Positions 23,357 to 31,788 of a DNA stretch of 64,000 nucleotides are shown here, one piece after another. Source of the DNA: CAJXYS01 sp913063035 (lineage in GTDB: Bacteria; Pseudomonadota; Alphaproteobacteria; Rhodobacterales; Rhodobacteraceae); NCBI RefSeq assembly GCF_050586465.1, contig NZ_JBOCEG010000002.1, positions 62,001 to 126,000 of the forward strand. The letters run 5' to 3'. Position 1 is the first letter of the stretch, and each line of letters begins with the position of its first letter. The notes beneath the pieces were generated by a model. The model had not been told where the DNA came from and ran no database searches. It saw only the letters and a program-made list of their open reading frames with translations. Position numbers and translations under genes: made by a program.

Positions 23357-24276
23357 CAGCCCCGGTTCCGCCGGTCCTGATCCTGCTGGCGCTCGGGGCT
23401 GGCTGGGGCATCACCCAGCCGCTGGCAAAGATCGCGGTCTCGGAGGGCTACCGGCATTTCGGCATCATCTTCTGGCAACTGGTCATCTCGGCGCTGGTTC
23501 TGGGCGTGATCGCCCTGCTGCGCGGCCAGCGCCTGCCGATGACCCCGCGCCACCTGAGGCTTTATCTCGCCATCGCCTTCCTGGGGACGATCCTGCCGAA
23601 TTCCGCCTCTTTCCAGGCGGCGCGGTTCCTGCCGGCGGGAATCCTGTCGATCCTGATCTCGCTGGTGCCGATGTTCGCGCTGCCCATCGCGCTGGGCTGG
23701 CGGCTGGAGCGGTTCAGCTGGCGGCGGCTGGCCGGGATCCTCTGCGGCGCGGGGGCGGTCGTGCTGATCGTCGGGCCGGATGCCAGCCTGCCCGACCCGG
23801 CGATGGCCGTCTACGTGCCGCTGGCGATGATCGCCCCCTTCTTCTACGCGGTGGAGGGCAACTATGTGGGGCGCTTCGGCACGCTCGATATCGGCCCGCT
23901 GCGCACGCTCCTCGGTGCGGCGCTGGTCGGCGTGCCGGTGGCGGCGGCGCTGGCGCTGGGCACGGGGCAGTTCATCGACCCGCGCGGGCCCTGGGGCGCG
24001 CCGGATCAGGCGGTGGTCGCGGCGTCGGTCATCCATGCCCTCGTCTATGCGGGCTATGTCTGGCTGGTGGGCCGGGCCGGGTCGGTCTTCGCCGCGCAGG
24101 TGGCGTATCTCGTGACGCTGTCCGGCGTGCTCTGGGCGATGCTGCTGCTGGGCGAGCGGTACGCGGGCTGGGTCTGGGCGGCGCTGGCGCTGATGCTGGC
24201 GGGGCTGTTCCTCGTGCAGCCGCGGCCCCGCGACGCGGTTGCCGCCATCCGGCCGGCGGGGCAGGATGCGGGCTGA
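23353..24276 (+). CDS. DMT (EamA) family transporter
   Basis: 307 aa, about ten transmembrane helices in two EamA repeats (motif GAGWGITQPLAKIAV in the first helix; the second repeat begins near LAMIAPFFYAVEGNYVGRFG). The GTG start at 23353 overlaps the upstream stop. A cytoplasmic-membrane exporter or permease; the substrate is not predictable. Confidence 0.85.
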   Translation: MTAPVPPVLILLALGAGWGITQPLAKIAVSEGYRHFGIIFWQLVISALVLGVIALLRGQRLPMTPRHLRLYLAIAFLGTILPNSASFQAARFLPAGILSILISLVPMFALPIALGWRLERFSWRRLAGILCGAGAVVLIVGPDASLPDPAMAVYVPLAMIAPFFYAVEGNYVGRFGTLDIGPLRTLLGAALVGVPVAAALALGTGQFIDPRGPWGAPDQAVVAASVIHALVYAGYVWLVGRAGSVFAAQVAYLVTLSGVLWAMLLLGERYAGWVWAALALMLAGLFLVQPRPRDAVAAIRPAGQDAG

Positions 24277-24294
24277 GGCAGAAGGGGCGCGGCG

Positions 24295-26073
24295 ATGATC
24301 GACCTGTCCGGCATAGCGATGGCAGAGCCGATCCTGGCGCTGGCGGTCGTCGCCGCGATGTTCACGCTCTTCGTGCGCGAGGTCTATCCGACCGAAGTGG
24401 TGGCGCTGGCCGGCGTGGCGGTGATGCTGTTCCTCGGGATCCTGCCCTACGACACCGCGCTCGACGTGTTGTCGAACCCGGCGCCCTGGACCATCGCGGC
24501 GATGTTCATCGTCATGGGCGGGCTCGTCAGGACGGGCTCGCTCGACTGGTTTACCCAGCACGCGGAGCGCTGGGTCGGCACGCGCCCGGTGATGGCGCTC
24601 GGGGCGCTGCTGGGCTTCGTGATCGCGGCCTCGGCCTTCGTGTCCAACACGCCCGTCGTCGTGGTGATGATCCCGGTCTTCGTCCAGCTGTCCCGGTCGC
24701 TCGGCGTCTCTGCCTCGAAGCTTCTGATGCCGCTCAGCTACGCGGCGATCCTGGGCGGCACGCTGACGCTGATCGGCACGTCGACGAACCTGCTGGTCGA
24801 CGGCGTGGCCCGCACGCATGGCATGGAGCCCTTCACCATCTTCGAGGTCACGCCGCTCGGGCTGGTCCTCGTTGCCTGGGGAATGCTCTACCTGGGGCTC
24901 GTCGGGCGTCACCTCCTGCCCCGGCGCGAGACCATGGCCAACCTGCTCTCGGACAAGTCGAAGATGAAATACTTCACCGAGGTCGCCGTGCCGGAAGAGT
25001 CCGAGCTGATCGGCCAGCCGGTGCGCGAGGTCGATCTCTTCCGCCGCGAGGGCGTGCGGCTGATCGACGTGTTGCGCGGCGACGCGTCGCTTCGGCGGGA
25101 TCTCTCGGGGGTGACGCTGGAAGCGGGCGACCGGGTGGTGCTGCGCACCGAGATGTCGGAGTTGCTGGGCCTGCAGCAGAACAAGAACCTGCGCATGGTC
25201 GACAAGCTGTCCTCCGTCGAGACCACGACCGTCGAGGCGCTGATCTCCCCGGGCTGCCGGATGATCGGGCGCTCGCTCGGGTCGCTGCGCCTGCGGCGGC
25301 GCTACGGGGTCTATCCGCTGGCGGTGCACCGGCGGAACCAGAATATCGGCCGCCAGCTCGACGATCTCGTCGTGCGGGTGGGCGATACCCTGCTGCTCGA
25401 AGGTGCGCCGGAGGACATCCAGCGCCTGGCCGCGGACATGGACATGGTCGATATCGCGCAGCCCTCGGCGCGCGCCTATCGCCGCGGCCACGCGCCGCTG
25501 GCGCTGGGGGCGCTGGCCATGATCGTGGTGCTGGCCGGGCTCGGGGTCGCGCCGATCTTTTTCCTGGCTCTGGCCGCGGTGGCGCTGATCCTGCTGACGC
25601 GCTGCATCGATGCCGAGGAAGCCTTCGGTTTCATCGACGGGCGGCTGCTGGCGCTGATCTTCTCGATGCTGGCCATCGGCGCCGCGCTCGAGGCGTCCGG
25701 GGCCGTCAGCCTGATCGTGGAGGCGGTCAGCCCCTACCTGATGGGCCTGCCGCCCTGGCTGATCGTCTGGGCGATCTACCTGCTGACCTCGGTGCTGACG
25801 GAGCTGGTCTCGAACAACGCCGTCGCGGTGGTGGTCACGCCGATCGCCATCGGACTCGGCGCGGCGCTCGGCGTCGATCCGCGGCCGCTGGTGGTGGCGG
25901 TGATGGTGGCGGCCTCGGCCAGCTTCGCGACGCCGATCGGCTACCAGACCAACATGATGGTCTATGGCCCGGGCGGCTATCGCTTCACCGACTTCCTGAA
26001 GATCGGGATCCCGCTCAACCTCTCGGTCGGCATCGTCGCAAGCCTCGTGATCCCGCTGATCTGGCCGCTCTGA
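24295..26073 (+). CDS. SLC13-family permease with two TrkA-C domains (1)
   Basis: 592 aa. Two membrane halves flank a cytosolic insert (about residues 215-385) with two TrkA-C/RCK-C domains (EVAVPEESELIGQPVREVDLF, ALISPGCRMIGRSLGSLRL). The paired DASS signature motifs are visible (SAFVSNTPVVVVMIPVF with TLIGTSTNLLVDG; TELVSNNAVAVVVTPIAIGL with ASFATPIGYQTNMMVYGPGG). Members import sulfate, dicarboxylates or other anions with Na+ or H+. A paralogue is at 38807. Choline-sulfate degradation nearby would release sulfate, but a sulfate role here is speculation. Confidence 0.87.
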   Translation: MIDLSGIAMAEPILALAVVAAMFTLFVREVYPTEVVALAGVAVMLFLGILPYDTALDVLSNPAPWTIAAMFIVMGGLVRTGSLDWFTQHAERWVGTRPVMALGALLGFVIAASAFVSNTPVVVVMIPVFVQLSRSLGVSASKLLMPLSYAAILGGTLTLIGTSTNLLVDGVARTHGMEPFTIFEVTPLGLVLVAWGMLYLGLVGRHLLPRRETMANLLSDKSKMKYFTEVAVPEESELIGQPVREVDLFRREGVRLIDVLRGDASLRRDLSGVTLEAGDRVVLRTEMSELLGLQQNKNLRMVDKLSSVETTTVEALISPGCRMIGRSLGSLRLRRRYGVYPLAVHRRNQNIGRQLDDLVVRVGDTLLLEGAPEDIQRLAADMDMVDIAQPSARAYRRGHAPLALGALAMIVVLAGLGVAPIFFLALAAVALILLTRCIDAEEAFGFIDGRLLALIFSMLAIGAALEASGAVSLIVEAVSPYLMGLPPWLIVWAIYLLTSVLTELVSNNAVAVVVTPIAIGLGAALGVDPRPLVVAVMVAASASFATPIGYQTNMMVYGPGGYRFTDFLKIGIPLNLSVGIVASLVIPLIWPL

Positions 26074-26087
26074 GCCGGCAAAAGCGC

Positions 26088-26108
26088 TTGCGCCAATCGG
26101 TTTGCAAA
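26088..26108. promoter_or_regulatory. TTTGCAAA element upstream of the PccR-like regulator
   Basis: TTGCGCCAA-TCGG-TTTGCAAAG: a perfect TTTGCAAA palindrome at 26101-26108 preceded, after a four-base gap, by a degenerate copy. It lies 49 bases before the regulator ATG. The same half-site occurs in the pccB upstream region, consistent with autoregulation. Confidence 0.6.
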
Positions 26109-26156
26109 GGCTAGGCAGGATATCGGCAAATCCGCAAAGCCGGGGTGCGGCAGGGC

Positions 26157-27560
26157 ATGGCGACACAGAAACTCTATGCAGGCGTGAAGCTGCGCGAGAC
26201 GCGGGTGCGGCTGGGGCTGACCCAGAAGGATTTCGCCGGCAAGCTCGGCGTTTCGCTGCCCTACCTCAACCAGATGGAGAACAACCACCGCCCGGTCTCG
26301 ACCGGCGTCGTGCTGGCGCTGGCGCAGGAATTCGGCTTCGACGTGACCGAGCTTTCCACCGGGGATGCCGAGCGCATGGTCACCGACATGCGCGAGGCGC
26401 TGGCCGACCCGGTCTTCGGCGAGGCCACGCCGCCGCTGGCCGATCTGCGGCTGGCGGCGTCGAACGCGCCGGCGCTGGCGCGGGCCTTCCTGGAACTGCA
26501 CCGGGCGTATCGCCAGACCCATGAGCGGCTCGCGTCGCTCGACGAGGCGCTGGGCCGCGAGGACAGCGCCATCGCGCCGTCGCCCTGGGAAGAGGTGCGC
26601 GACTTCTTTCACTATTGCGACAATTACATCGACGCGGTGGACCGCGCCGCCGAGCGCGTGGCGACGAGCCTCGCCGCGGACGGCGAGGGCGGGCCGGCCG
26701 CCTGCATGGCCTATCTCGCGGCACGGGGGGTGACGGTGCGCCTGGCCGACGGGCCGGTGCTGCGCCGCTACGATCCCGCGCGGGCGGAGCTGACGCTGGC
26801 GGCGCGGACCGCGCCGGCGACGCAGCATTTCCAGCTTCTGCACCAGATCGCGCTGCTGACGCAGGCGGATCTGCTCGACGCGACGCTGGACTTCGCCCGT
26901 TTCCAGTCGGAAGAGGCGCGCGACATCGCCAAGATCGGGCTGGCCAATTATTTCGCCGGCGCGGCGCTGCTGCCCTACACCGCCTTCCTGGAGGCCGCCC
27001 AGGACTGCCGTCATGATCTCGAGGTGCTGGCCGACCGGTTCGGGGCCTCGATCGAACAGGTGGCGCACCGGCTCTCGACCCTGCAGCGCCCCGGCGCCAA
27101 GGGGGTTCCCTTCTTTTTCGTCCGCGTCGACCAGGCCGGGACCATCACCAAGCGCCACTCGGCCACGCGGCTGCAATTCGCGCGGTTCGGCGGGGCCTGC
27201 CCGCTGTGGAACGTGCACCGCGCCTTCGAGACGCCGGGCCAGTTCCTGCGCCAGCTGGCCGAGACGCCGGACGGGGTGCGCTATCTCTGCCTTGCGCGTG
27301 ACGTGTCGAAGCCCGGCGGCAGTTTCAAGGCGCCGGTGCGGCGCTACGCCATCGGCCTCGGCTGCGAGGTGCGCCACGCCGGCGCGCTGGTCTATGCCGA
27401 CGATCTCGATATCGGCAACAGCGCCGCCTTCGAGCCGATCGGCATTTCCTGCCGTATCTGCGAGCGGGTGAACTGCCACCAGCGCTCGGTCCCGCCGCTG
27501 GAGCGGCCGCTGCGCGTGGATCATGATGAGCGGGGCGTGCTGCCCTACCGGATCGACTGA
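26157..27560 (+). CDS. pccR: Short-chain fatty acyl-CoA regulator, PccR/ScfR family
   Basis: 467 aa. N-terminal XRE helix-turn-helix (LRETRVRLGLTQKDFAGKLGVSLPYLNQMENNHRP, residues about 10-45), a central IrrE-like/DUF955-type region and a C-terminal acyl-CoA-sensing domain ending in ISCRICERVNCHQRSVPPLERPL. ScfR proteins sense short acyl-CoAs; PccR activates propionyl-CoA carboxylase and mutase genes in Rhodobacter sphaeroides. The start MATQKLYAGVKLRETR at 26157 matches the family. The pcc and mcm genes are 17-25 kb away in this window. Assignment as PccR rather than another ScfR (such as RamB/MccR-like) rests on the shared TTTGCAAA sites. Confidence 0.82.
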   Translation: MATQKLYAGVKLRETRVRLGLTQKDFAGKLGVSLPYLNQMENNHRPVSTGVVLALAQEFGFDVTELSTGDAERMVTDMREALADPVFGEATPPLADLRLAASNAPALARAFLELHRAYRQTHERLASLDEALGREDSAIAPSPWEEVRDFFHYCDNYIDAVDRAAERVATSLAADGEGGPAACMAYLAARGVTVRLADGPVLRRYDPARAELTLAARTAPATQHFQLLHQIALLTQADLLDATLDFARFQSEEARDIAKIGLANYFAGAALLPYTAFLEAAQDCRHDLEVLADRFGASIEQVAHRLSTLQRPGAKGVPFFFVRVDQAGTITKRHSATRLQFARFGGACPLWNVHRAFETPGQFLRQLAETPDGVRYLCLARDVSKPGGSFKAPVRRYAIGLGCEVRHAGALVYADDLDIGNSAAFEPIGISCRICERVNCHQRSVPPLERPLRVDHDERGVLPYRID

Positions 27561-27574
27561 CAGAGGAGAGAGGC

Positions 27575-28585
27575 ATGACCGCAACCCCGAACCGCCGCGT
27601 CGTCCTGGCCGAGCGACCCAAGGGCGTGCCGGAACCGCGCCATTTCCGCGTCGAGGAGGTGGACCCGGTGCCGCCCCGCGACGGCGAGGTTCTGGTGCGC
27701 GTCTCGCACTGGTCGGTGGACCCCGCGATGCGCGGCTGGGTCAACGACGTGCCCAACTACCTGCCGCCGGTCGCGATCGGCGCGGTGATGCGCAGCTTCG
27801 CCGTGGGCGAGGTGGTCGAGAGCCGTCATCCCGGCTTCGCCCCGGGCGAGGTGGTGACCGGCATGCTGGGCTGGCAGCGGATGGCCACCGTTCCGGGCGA
27901 GGCCATCGACCGCAAGGTGGCCGAGACCGACCTGCCGCCCTCTCTGGCGCTGGGAATACTGGGTCTGAACGGGGTGACCGCCTATCTGGGGCTGACCACG
28001 GTGGCGGATCCGCAGCCGGGCGAGACGGTCGTGGTCTCCACCGCCGCCGGCGCGGTCGGGTCGGCCGTGGGCCAGATCGCCAGGGCGCTCGGCTGCCGGG
28101 CCGTCGGGATCGCCGGCGGGCCGGAGAAGGTCGCGCTCTGCCGCGAGGCCTATGGCTATGACGCGGCGCTCGATTACAAGGCCGGCGGGCTCGATGCGGG
28201 GCTGGCCGCGGCCTGTCCCGACGGCGTCGACGTCTATTTCGACAATACCTGCGGGCCGATCTCGGACAGGGTGATGGGCCACCTGGCGCAGAACGCGCGG
28301 GTCGTGATCTGCGGAACCGCCGCGATCACCGACTGGGATCCGCTGCCGCAGGGGCCGCGCGTCCACCGCCAATTGCTGGTCAAGAGGGCCCGGATGCAGG
28401 GCTTCCTGGCCTTCGATCACAAGGATCGCTACGCGGAAACCATCGACAGGCTCGCCGGCTGGGTCCGCGACGGCACCCTGACCTGGCGCGAGCATGTCTT
28501 GGACGGCGCCGAGGCGGCGCGGGATGCCATCGGGATGCTCTACCGCGGTGAGAACACCGGCAAACTGATCGTCGCCGTCGACTGA
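27575..28585 (+). CDS. NADP-dependent medium-chain oxidoreductase (CurA/YncB type)
   Basis: 336 aa zinc-free MDR enzyme. N-terminal RRVVLAERPKGVPEPRHFRVEE and SVDPAMRGWVNDVPNYLPPV, then the nucleotide-binding motif VVVSTAAGAVGSAVGQIA. The family reduces activated alkenals or enones (prostaglandin reductase-like) with NADPH. Fifteen bases after the regulator gene, so possibly cotranscribed. Confidence 0.88.
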   Translation: MTATPNRRVVLAERPKGVPEPRHFRVEEVDPVPPRDGEVLVRVSHWSVDPAMRGWVNDVPNYLPPVAIGAVMRSFAVGEVVESRHPGFAPGEVVTGMLGWQRMATVPGEAIDRKVAETDLPPSLALGILGLNGVTAYLGLTTVADPQPGETVVVSTAAGAVGSAVGQIARALGCRAVGIAGGPEKVALCREAYGYDAALDYKAGGLDAGLAAACPDGVDVYFDNTCGPISDRVMGHLAQNARVVICGTAAITDWDPLPQGPRVHRQLLVKRARMQGFLAFDHKDRYAETIDRLAGWVRDGTLTWREHVLDGAEAARDAIGMLYRGENTGKLIVAVD

Positions 28586-28657
28586 GCCCGCCGTTTTGGC
28601 GATTGATCCGGTCGCAGGGCGCGGCTATCCAGATCGAAACGAAACGGGGAGAGCCGC

Positions 28658-29134
28658 ATGGAACTCAAGGGAAGCCGCACCATCGCCGCCGATCGCGCAA
28701 CGGTCTGGGCCGCGCTGAACGATCCAGAGGTGCTGAAGGCCTGCATCCCCGGATGCCAGGAGCTGACCGGCGCGCCCGAAGAGGGCTTCGAGGCGGTGGT
28801 CAAGCAGAAAGTCGGCCCGGTCAAGGCGACCTTCAAGGGCCAGGTGGAGCTGTCGAACGTCGAGCCGATGGAAAGCTACACCATCTCCGGCGAGGGCAAG
28901 GGCGGCGTGGCCGGGTTCGCCAAGGGCGCGGCCGACGTGGCGCTGGCCGATGCCGAGGACGGCGGCACGGAACTGACCTACGACGTCGAGGCGAAGGTGG
29001 GCGGCAAGCTCGCGCAGCTGGGTTCGCGGCTCATCCACGGTTTCGCCACCAAGATGGCCGACCAGTTCTTCGAGAATTTCAAGGACGAGGTCGAAGGCGC
29101 CGGCGCCAAGGCGGACGCCGGCGAAGAGGAATAG
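28658..29134 (+). CDS. CoxG-like SRPBCC-domain protein
   Basis: 158 aa of the carbon-monoxide-dehydrogenase subunit G family: MELKGSRTIAADRATVWAAL, LKACIPGCQELTG and VKATFKGQVELSNVEP, with a conserved GAADVALADAEDGGTELTYDV segment. CoxG proteins anchor or assemble molybdenum dehydrogenases at the membrane, but no cox genes are here, so it is a stand-alone family member of unknown role. GGGGAGAG precedes the ATG. Confidence 0.85.
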   Translation: MELKGSRTIAADRATVWAALNDPEVLKACIPGCQELTGAPEEGFEAVVKQKVGPVKATFKGQVELSNVEPMESYTISGEGKGGVAGFAKGAADVALADAEDGGTELTYDVEAKVGGKLAQLGSRLIHGFATKMADQFFENFKDEVEGAGAKADAGEEE

Positions 29135-29153
29135 CCCGAACGGGCGGGCCGGA

Positions 29154-29393
29154 TCAGGCGGCGCTGAGCGCCCGCCAGATTTCGTCTTTCAGGGCCATGC
29201 GCTTCTTGCGCATCTCTTCCTCGTGCAGTTGCTCGGTCGGCTCGACGTTCGTCTCTGCCCGGTGCACCGCGCGGTTGATCTCGTGATACTCGTCCACGAG
29301 CTTCGCGAAATGCGCGTCCGAGGTCTTCAGCGCATGGATCTTCTCGGCGTATTCGGGAAATTCCTCGGACAGTTCGTGCGGCGTATGGGACAT
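29154..29393 (-). CDS. DUF465/YdcH family small protein
   Basis: 79 aa, one long helical hairpin or coiled coil: MSHTPHELSEEFPEYAEKIHALKTSDAHF, then KLVDEYHEINRAVHRAET, ending LHEEEMRKKRMALKDEIW. YdcH-type proteins are abundant, uncharacterised cytosolic peptides. An FNR-type box lies 59 bases upstream of the start. Confidence 0.88.
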   Translation of the reverse strand: MSHTPHELSEEFPEYAEKIHALKTSDAHFAKLVDEYHEINRAVHRAETNVEPTEQLHEEEMRKKRMALKDEIWRALSAA

Positions 29394-29451
29394 GCGTTTC
29401 TCCTTGGGTGTCTGTTCCGTCCGACCCTAGCCAGTCGTCCGGGGCCGAACC

Positions 29452-29465
29452 TTGATCCGCGTCAA
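29452..29465. promoter_or_regulatory. FNR/FnrL-type box
   Basis: TTGAT-CCGC-GTCAA, 9 of 10 fixed positions of the FNR consensus. It sits 59 bases upstream of the DUF465 gene (minus strand) and immediately past the end of the hemerythrin gene. Low-oxygen control of the DUF465 gene is the simplest reading. Confidence 0.6.
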
Positions 29466-29466
29466 A

Positions 29467-30042
29467 TCAGCCGTGCAGATCGGGGCCGTGTTTCAGGATG
29501 ACCGGCACCACCAGGTCCTCCTCGTCCACGAGGTGGCGGTCGAGAAAGGGCGCGAAGCCGCCGAGCGCGGCATGGAGCCGGCCGGTGTCGTCGGTGGCGT
29601 CGCCCGCGCCGAGGCCGCGCAGCACCGCGTTCGCGGCATTGGCCAGGGCGTTCAGGTGGCCGTCCAGCGCGTGATGATCGGCGTCGAGCAGCTCGAACCC
29701 GGCCGCGAGCCGGGACTCCCGTCCCGAGAGCATGGGGAAATACTGGTGATCCTCGATCATGTGGTGGCCGTGCAGCTCGTTGAGGAACATGCCCCCCAGC
29801 CGCGACAGGCGCTGGCCATAGGCGCGCGGCGCGATCCGGCGGTCCAGCATCGCCTCGGCGTCGGTCTGCAGCCGGGCGAGGATCTCGCGGAACATGAGGT
29901 GGCGCTCCAGCCAGAAGCGGGTCAGCCCGTCGAAATTCGGGTGGCTTTCCCAGCTTTCACGCGGGTAGTCCTCCAGCAGGACGCGCAGCGCGTCCGGCAG
30001 GCCGGTGCGGGTTTCGAGCGTCTTGGAGGATCCTTCGGTCAC
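29467..30042 (-). CDS. Hemerythrin-domain protein
   Basis: 191 aa four-helix non-heme diiron protein. Iron ligands are visible as H in WESHPNFDGLTRFWLERH, HGHHMIEDHQYFPML, DADHHALDGHLNAL and FLDRHLVDEEDLVVPVIL. Such proteins bind oxygen or NO or sense redox state. A GTG start at 30042 (VTEGSSKTLETRTGLP) is the best available; upstream frame is antisense to betA flanking DNA and lacks an ATG. The Shine-Dalgarno is weak. Confidence 0.83.
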   Translation of the reverse strand: MTEGSSKTLETRTGLPDALRVLLEDYPRESWESHPNFDGLTRFWLERHLMFREILARLQTDAEAMLDRRIAPRAYGQRLSRLGGMFLNELHGHHMIEDHQYFPMLSGRESRLAAGFELLDADHHALDGHLNALANAANAVLRGLGAGDATDDTGRLHAALGGFAPFLDRHLVDEEDLVVPVILKHGPDLHG

Positions 30043-30083
30043 CCGCCAAGAGCTATCCGCCCGGCGCGCGGTGTCAATGCCCC

Positions 30084-31745
30084 TCAGCGCTGGGCGGTGC
30101 GCCAGTCCGGGTGAATCCACGGCGCGTCGTTGGCCGGGGGCAGGGGGGTGCGGCCCAGGACGTGATCGGCGGCTTTCTCGCCCACGAGGATCGAGGGCGC
30201 GTTGATGTTGCCATTGGTGATCCGCGGAAACACCGAACTGTCGGCCACCCGCAGCCCGTCGACGCCGATCACCCGGCATTCCGGGTCGACCACGGCCCGC
30301 GGATCGTCGCGGCGGCCCATCTTCGCCGTGCCGCAGGGGTGGTAGGCGCTTTCCACGTGCTCGCGCACGAAATCGTCCAGCGCGTCGTCGGATTGCACCG
30401 CGTCACCGGGCTGGATCTCGTGGCGGACATAGGGCGCGAAGGCCGGCTGGGCGAAGAGCTCGCGGGTCAGCCGGATGCAGCGGCGGAAATCGATCCAGTC
30501 CTGCTCCGTGCTCATGTAGTTGAAGAGGATCCGCGGCGCCTCGGCCGGGTCGGCGCTGCGCAGCGTCACCGCGCCGCGCGATGGGCTCCGCATCGGGCCG
30601 ACATGGGCCTGGAAGCCGTGCCCCTCGGCGGCGGCCTTGCCGTCGTAGCGCACCGCGAGCGGCAGGAAGTGATACTGGATGTCGGGGTAATCGACCCCGG
30701 CGCGCGAGCGGATGAAGGCTGCGCTCTCGAACTGGTTGGAGGCGCCGAGCCCGGTGCCGGTGAAGAGCCACTGTGCCCCGATCAGCGCCTTCCCGAGGAG
30801 GTTCCAGTAACGATAGAGCGTGATCGGCTGCGCCGCCGCCATCTGGATGTAAAGCTCCAGGTGGTCCTGCAGGTTGCGCCCGACGCCGGGGCGGTCGGCG
30901 ACCACCTCGATCCCATGCTCGGCCAGGTGCCCGGCCGGACCGATTCCCGACAGCATGAGCAGCTTCGGCGTGTTGATCGACGAGGCGGCCAGGATCACCT
31001 CGCGGCGGGCGCGGACGGTCTCGACCCGGCCGCCGCGTTCGATCTCGACGCCGGTGGCGCGGCCGTCCGCGATCACCACGCGGCGGGCGAGACCGCGCAG
31101 GAGATCGCAGTTGGCCCGCTTGAGCGCCGGTTTCAGATAGGCGTTCGCGGCCGACCAGCGCCGGCCGCGCCAGACGGTCTGTTCCATCGGGCCGAAGCCT
31201 TCCTGCTTCTCGCCGTTGTAGTCGCCCGTCACCTCGTAGCCGGCCTGCCGCCCGGCCTCGACAAAGGCCGCGTGCAGCGGATTGTTCCGCGGCCCGCGCC
31301 CGACATGGAGTGGGCCGTCGGTGCCGCGCCAGGCCGGGTCCCCGCCCTGGCCGCCGGCATGCCAGTTTTCCAGCCGCCTGAAATAGGGCAGCACGTCGGC
31401 GAAGCCCCAGCCGTCGGCGCCGGCCTCTGCCCAGTGGTCGTAGTCGCGCGCATGGCCCCGCACATAGACCATCCCGTTGATCGACGAGGAGCCGCCGATC
31501 ACCTTGCCGCGCGGGCAGGCGAGCCGCCGCCCGCCCAGATGCGGTTCCGGCTCGGAGCTGTAGCCCCAGTCGTAGCGGCGCATGTTCATCGGATAGCTGA
31601 GCGCCGCGGGCATCTGGATGAAGGGCCCGGCATCGGTGCCGCCATGCTCGATCACCAGCACGGAATGACGGCCGTCCTCCGACAGCCGGTAGGCCATGGC
31701 GCAGCCCGCGCTGCCTGCGCCCACGATCACGAAATCGGCTTCCAT
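30084..31745 (-). CDS. betA: Choline dehydrogenase
   Basis: 553 aa GMC-family FAD oxidoreductase that oxidises choline to betaine aldehyde at the membrane. FAD motif VIVGAGSAGCAMAYRL at residues 6-21, GMC signature 1 region RGKVIGGSSSINGMVYVRG, signature 2 AASSINTPKLLMLSGIGP, and the C-terminal catalytic HPCGTAKMG...N-G-N-I-N-A-P. AGGAGAAG precedes the ATG at 31745. Third gene of betI-betC-betA. The next enzyme, betaine aldehyde dehydrogenase (betB), is not in the window. Confidence 0.95.
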   Translation of the reverse strand: MEADFVIVGAGSAGCAMAYRLSEDGRHSVLVIEHGGTDAGPFIQMPAALSYPMNMRRYDWGYSSEPEPHLGGRRLACPRGKVIGGSSSINGMVYVRGHARDYDHWAEAGADGWGFADVLPYFRRLENWHAGGQGGDPAWRGTDGPLHVGRGPRNNPLHAAFVEAGRQAGYEVTGDYNGEKQEGFGPMEQTVWRGRRWSAANAYLKPALKRANCDLLRGLARRVVIADGRATGVEIERGGRVETVRARREVILAASSINTPKLLMLSGIGPAGHLAEHGIEVVADRPGVGRNLQDHLELYIQMAAAQPITLYRYWNLLGKALIGAQWLFTGTGLGASNQFESAAFIRSRAGVDYPDIQYHFLPLAVRYDGKAAAEGHGFQAHVGPMRSPSRGAVTLRSADPAEAPRILFNYMSTEQDWIDFRRCIRLTRELFAQPAFAPYVRHEIQPGDAVQSDDALDDFVREHVESAYHPCGTAKMGRRDDPRAVVDPECRVIGVDGLRVADSSVFPRITNGNINAPSILVGEKAADHVLGRTPLPPANDAPWIHPDWRTAQR

Positions 31746-31788
31746 CACTCTTCTCCTGTGCCGTCGTCCGCCCGCGCGCCAGCGCCCG

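Noticed and set aside
23158..26166. A 1002-codon minus-strand frame
   Set aside because: Antisense to the phosphodiesterase, DMT and SLC13 genes; low-complexity translation.
28598..28611. TTGAT half-site before the CoxG-like gene as an FNR box
   Set aside because: The right half reads TCGCA instead of ATCAA, so only one half-site matches.
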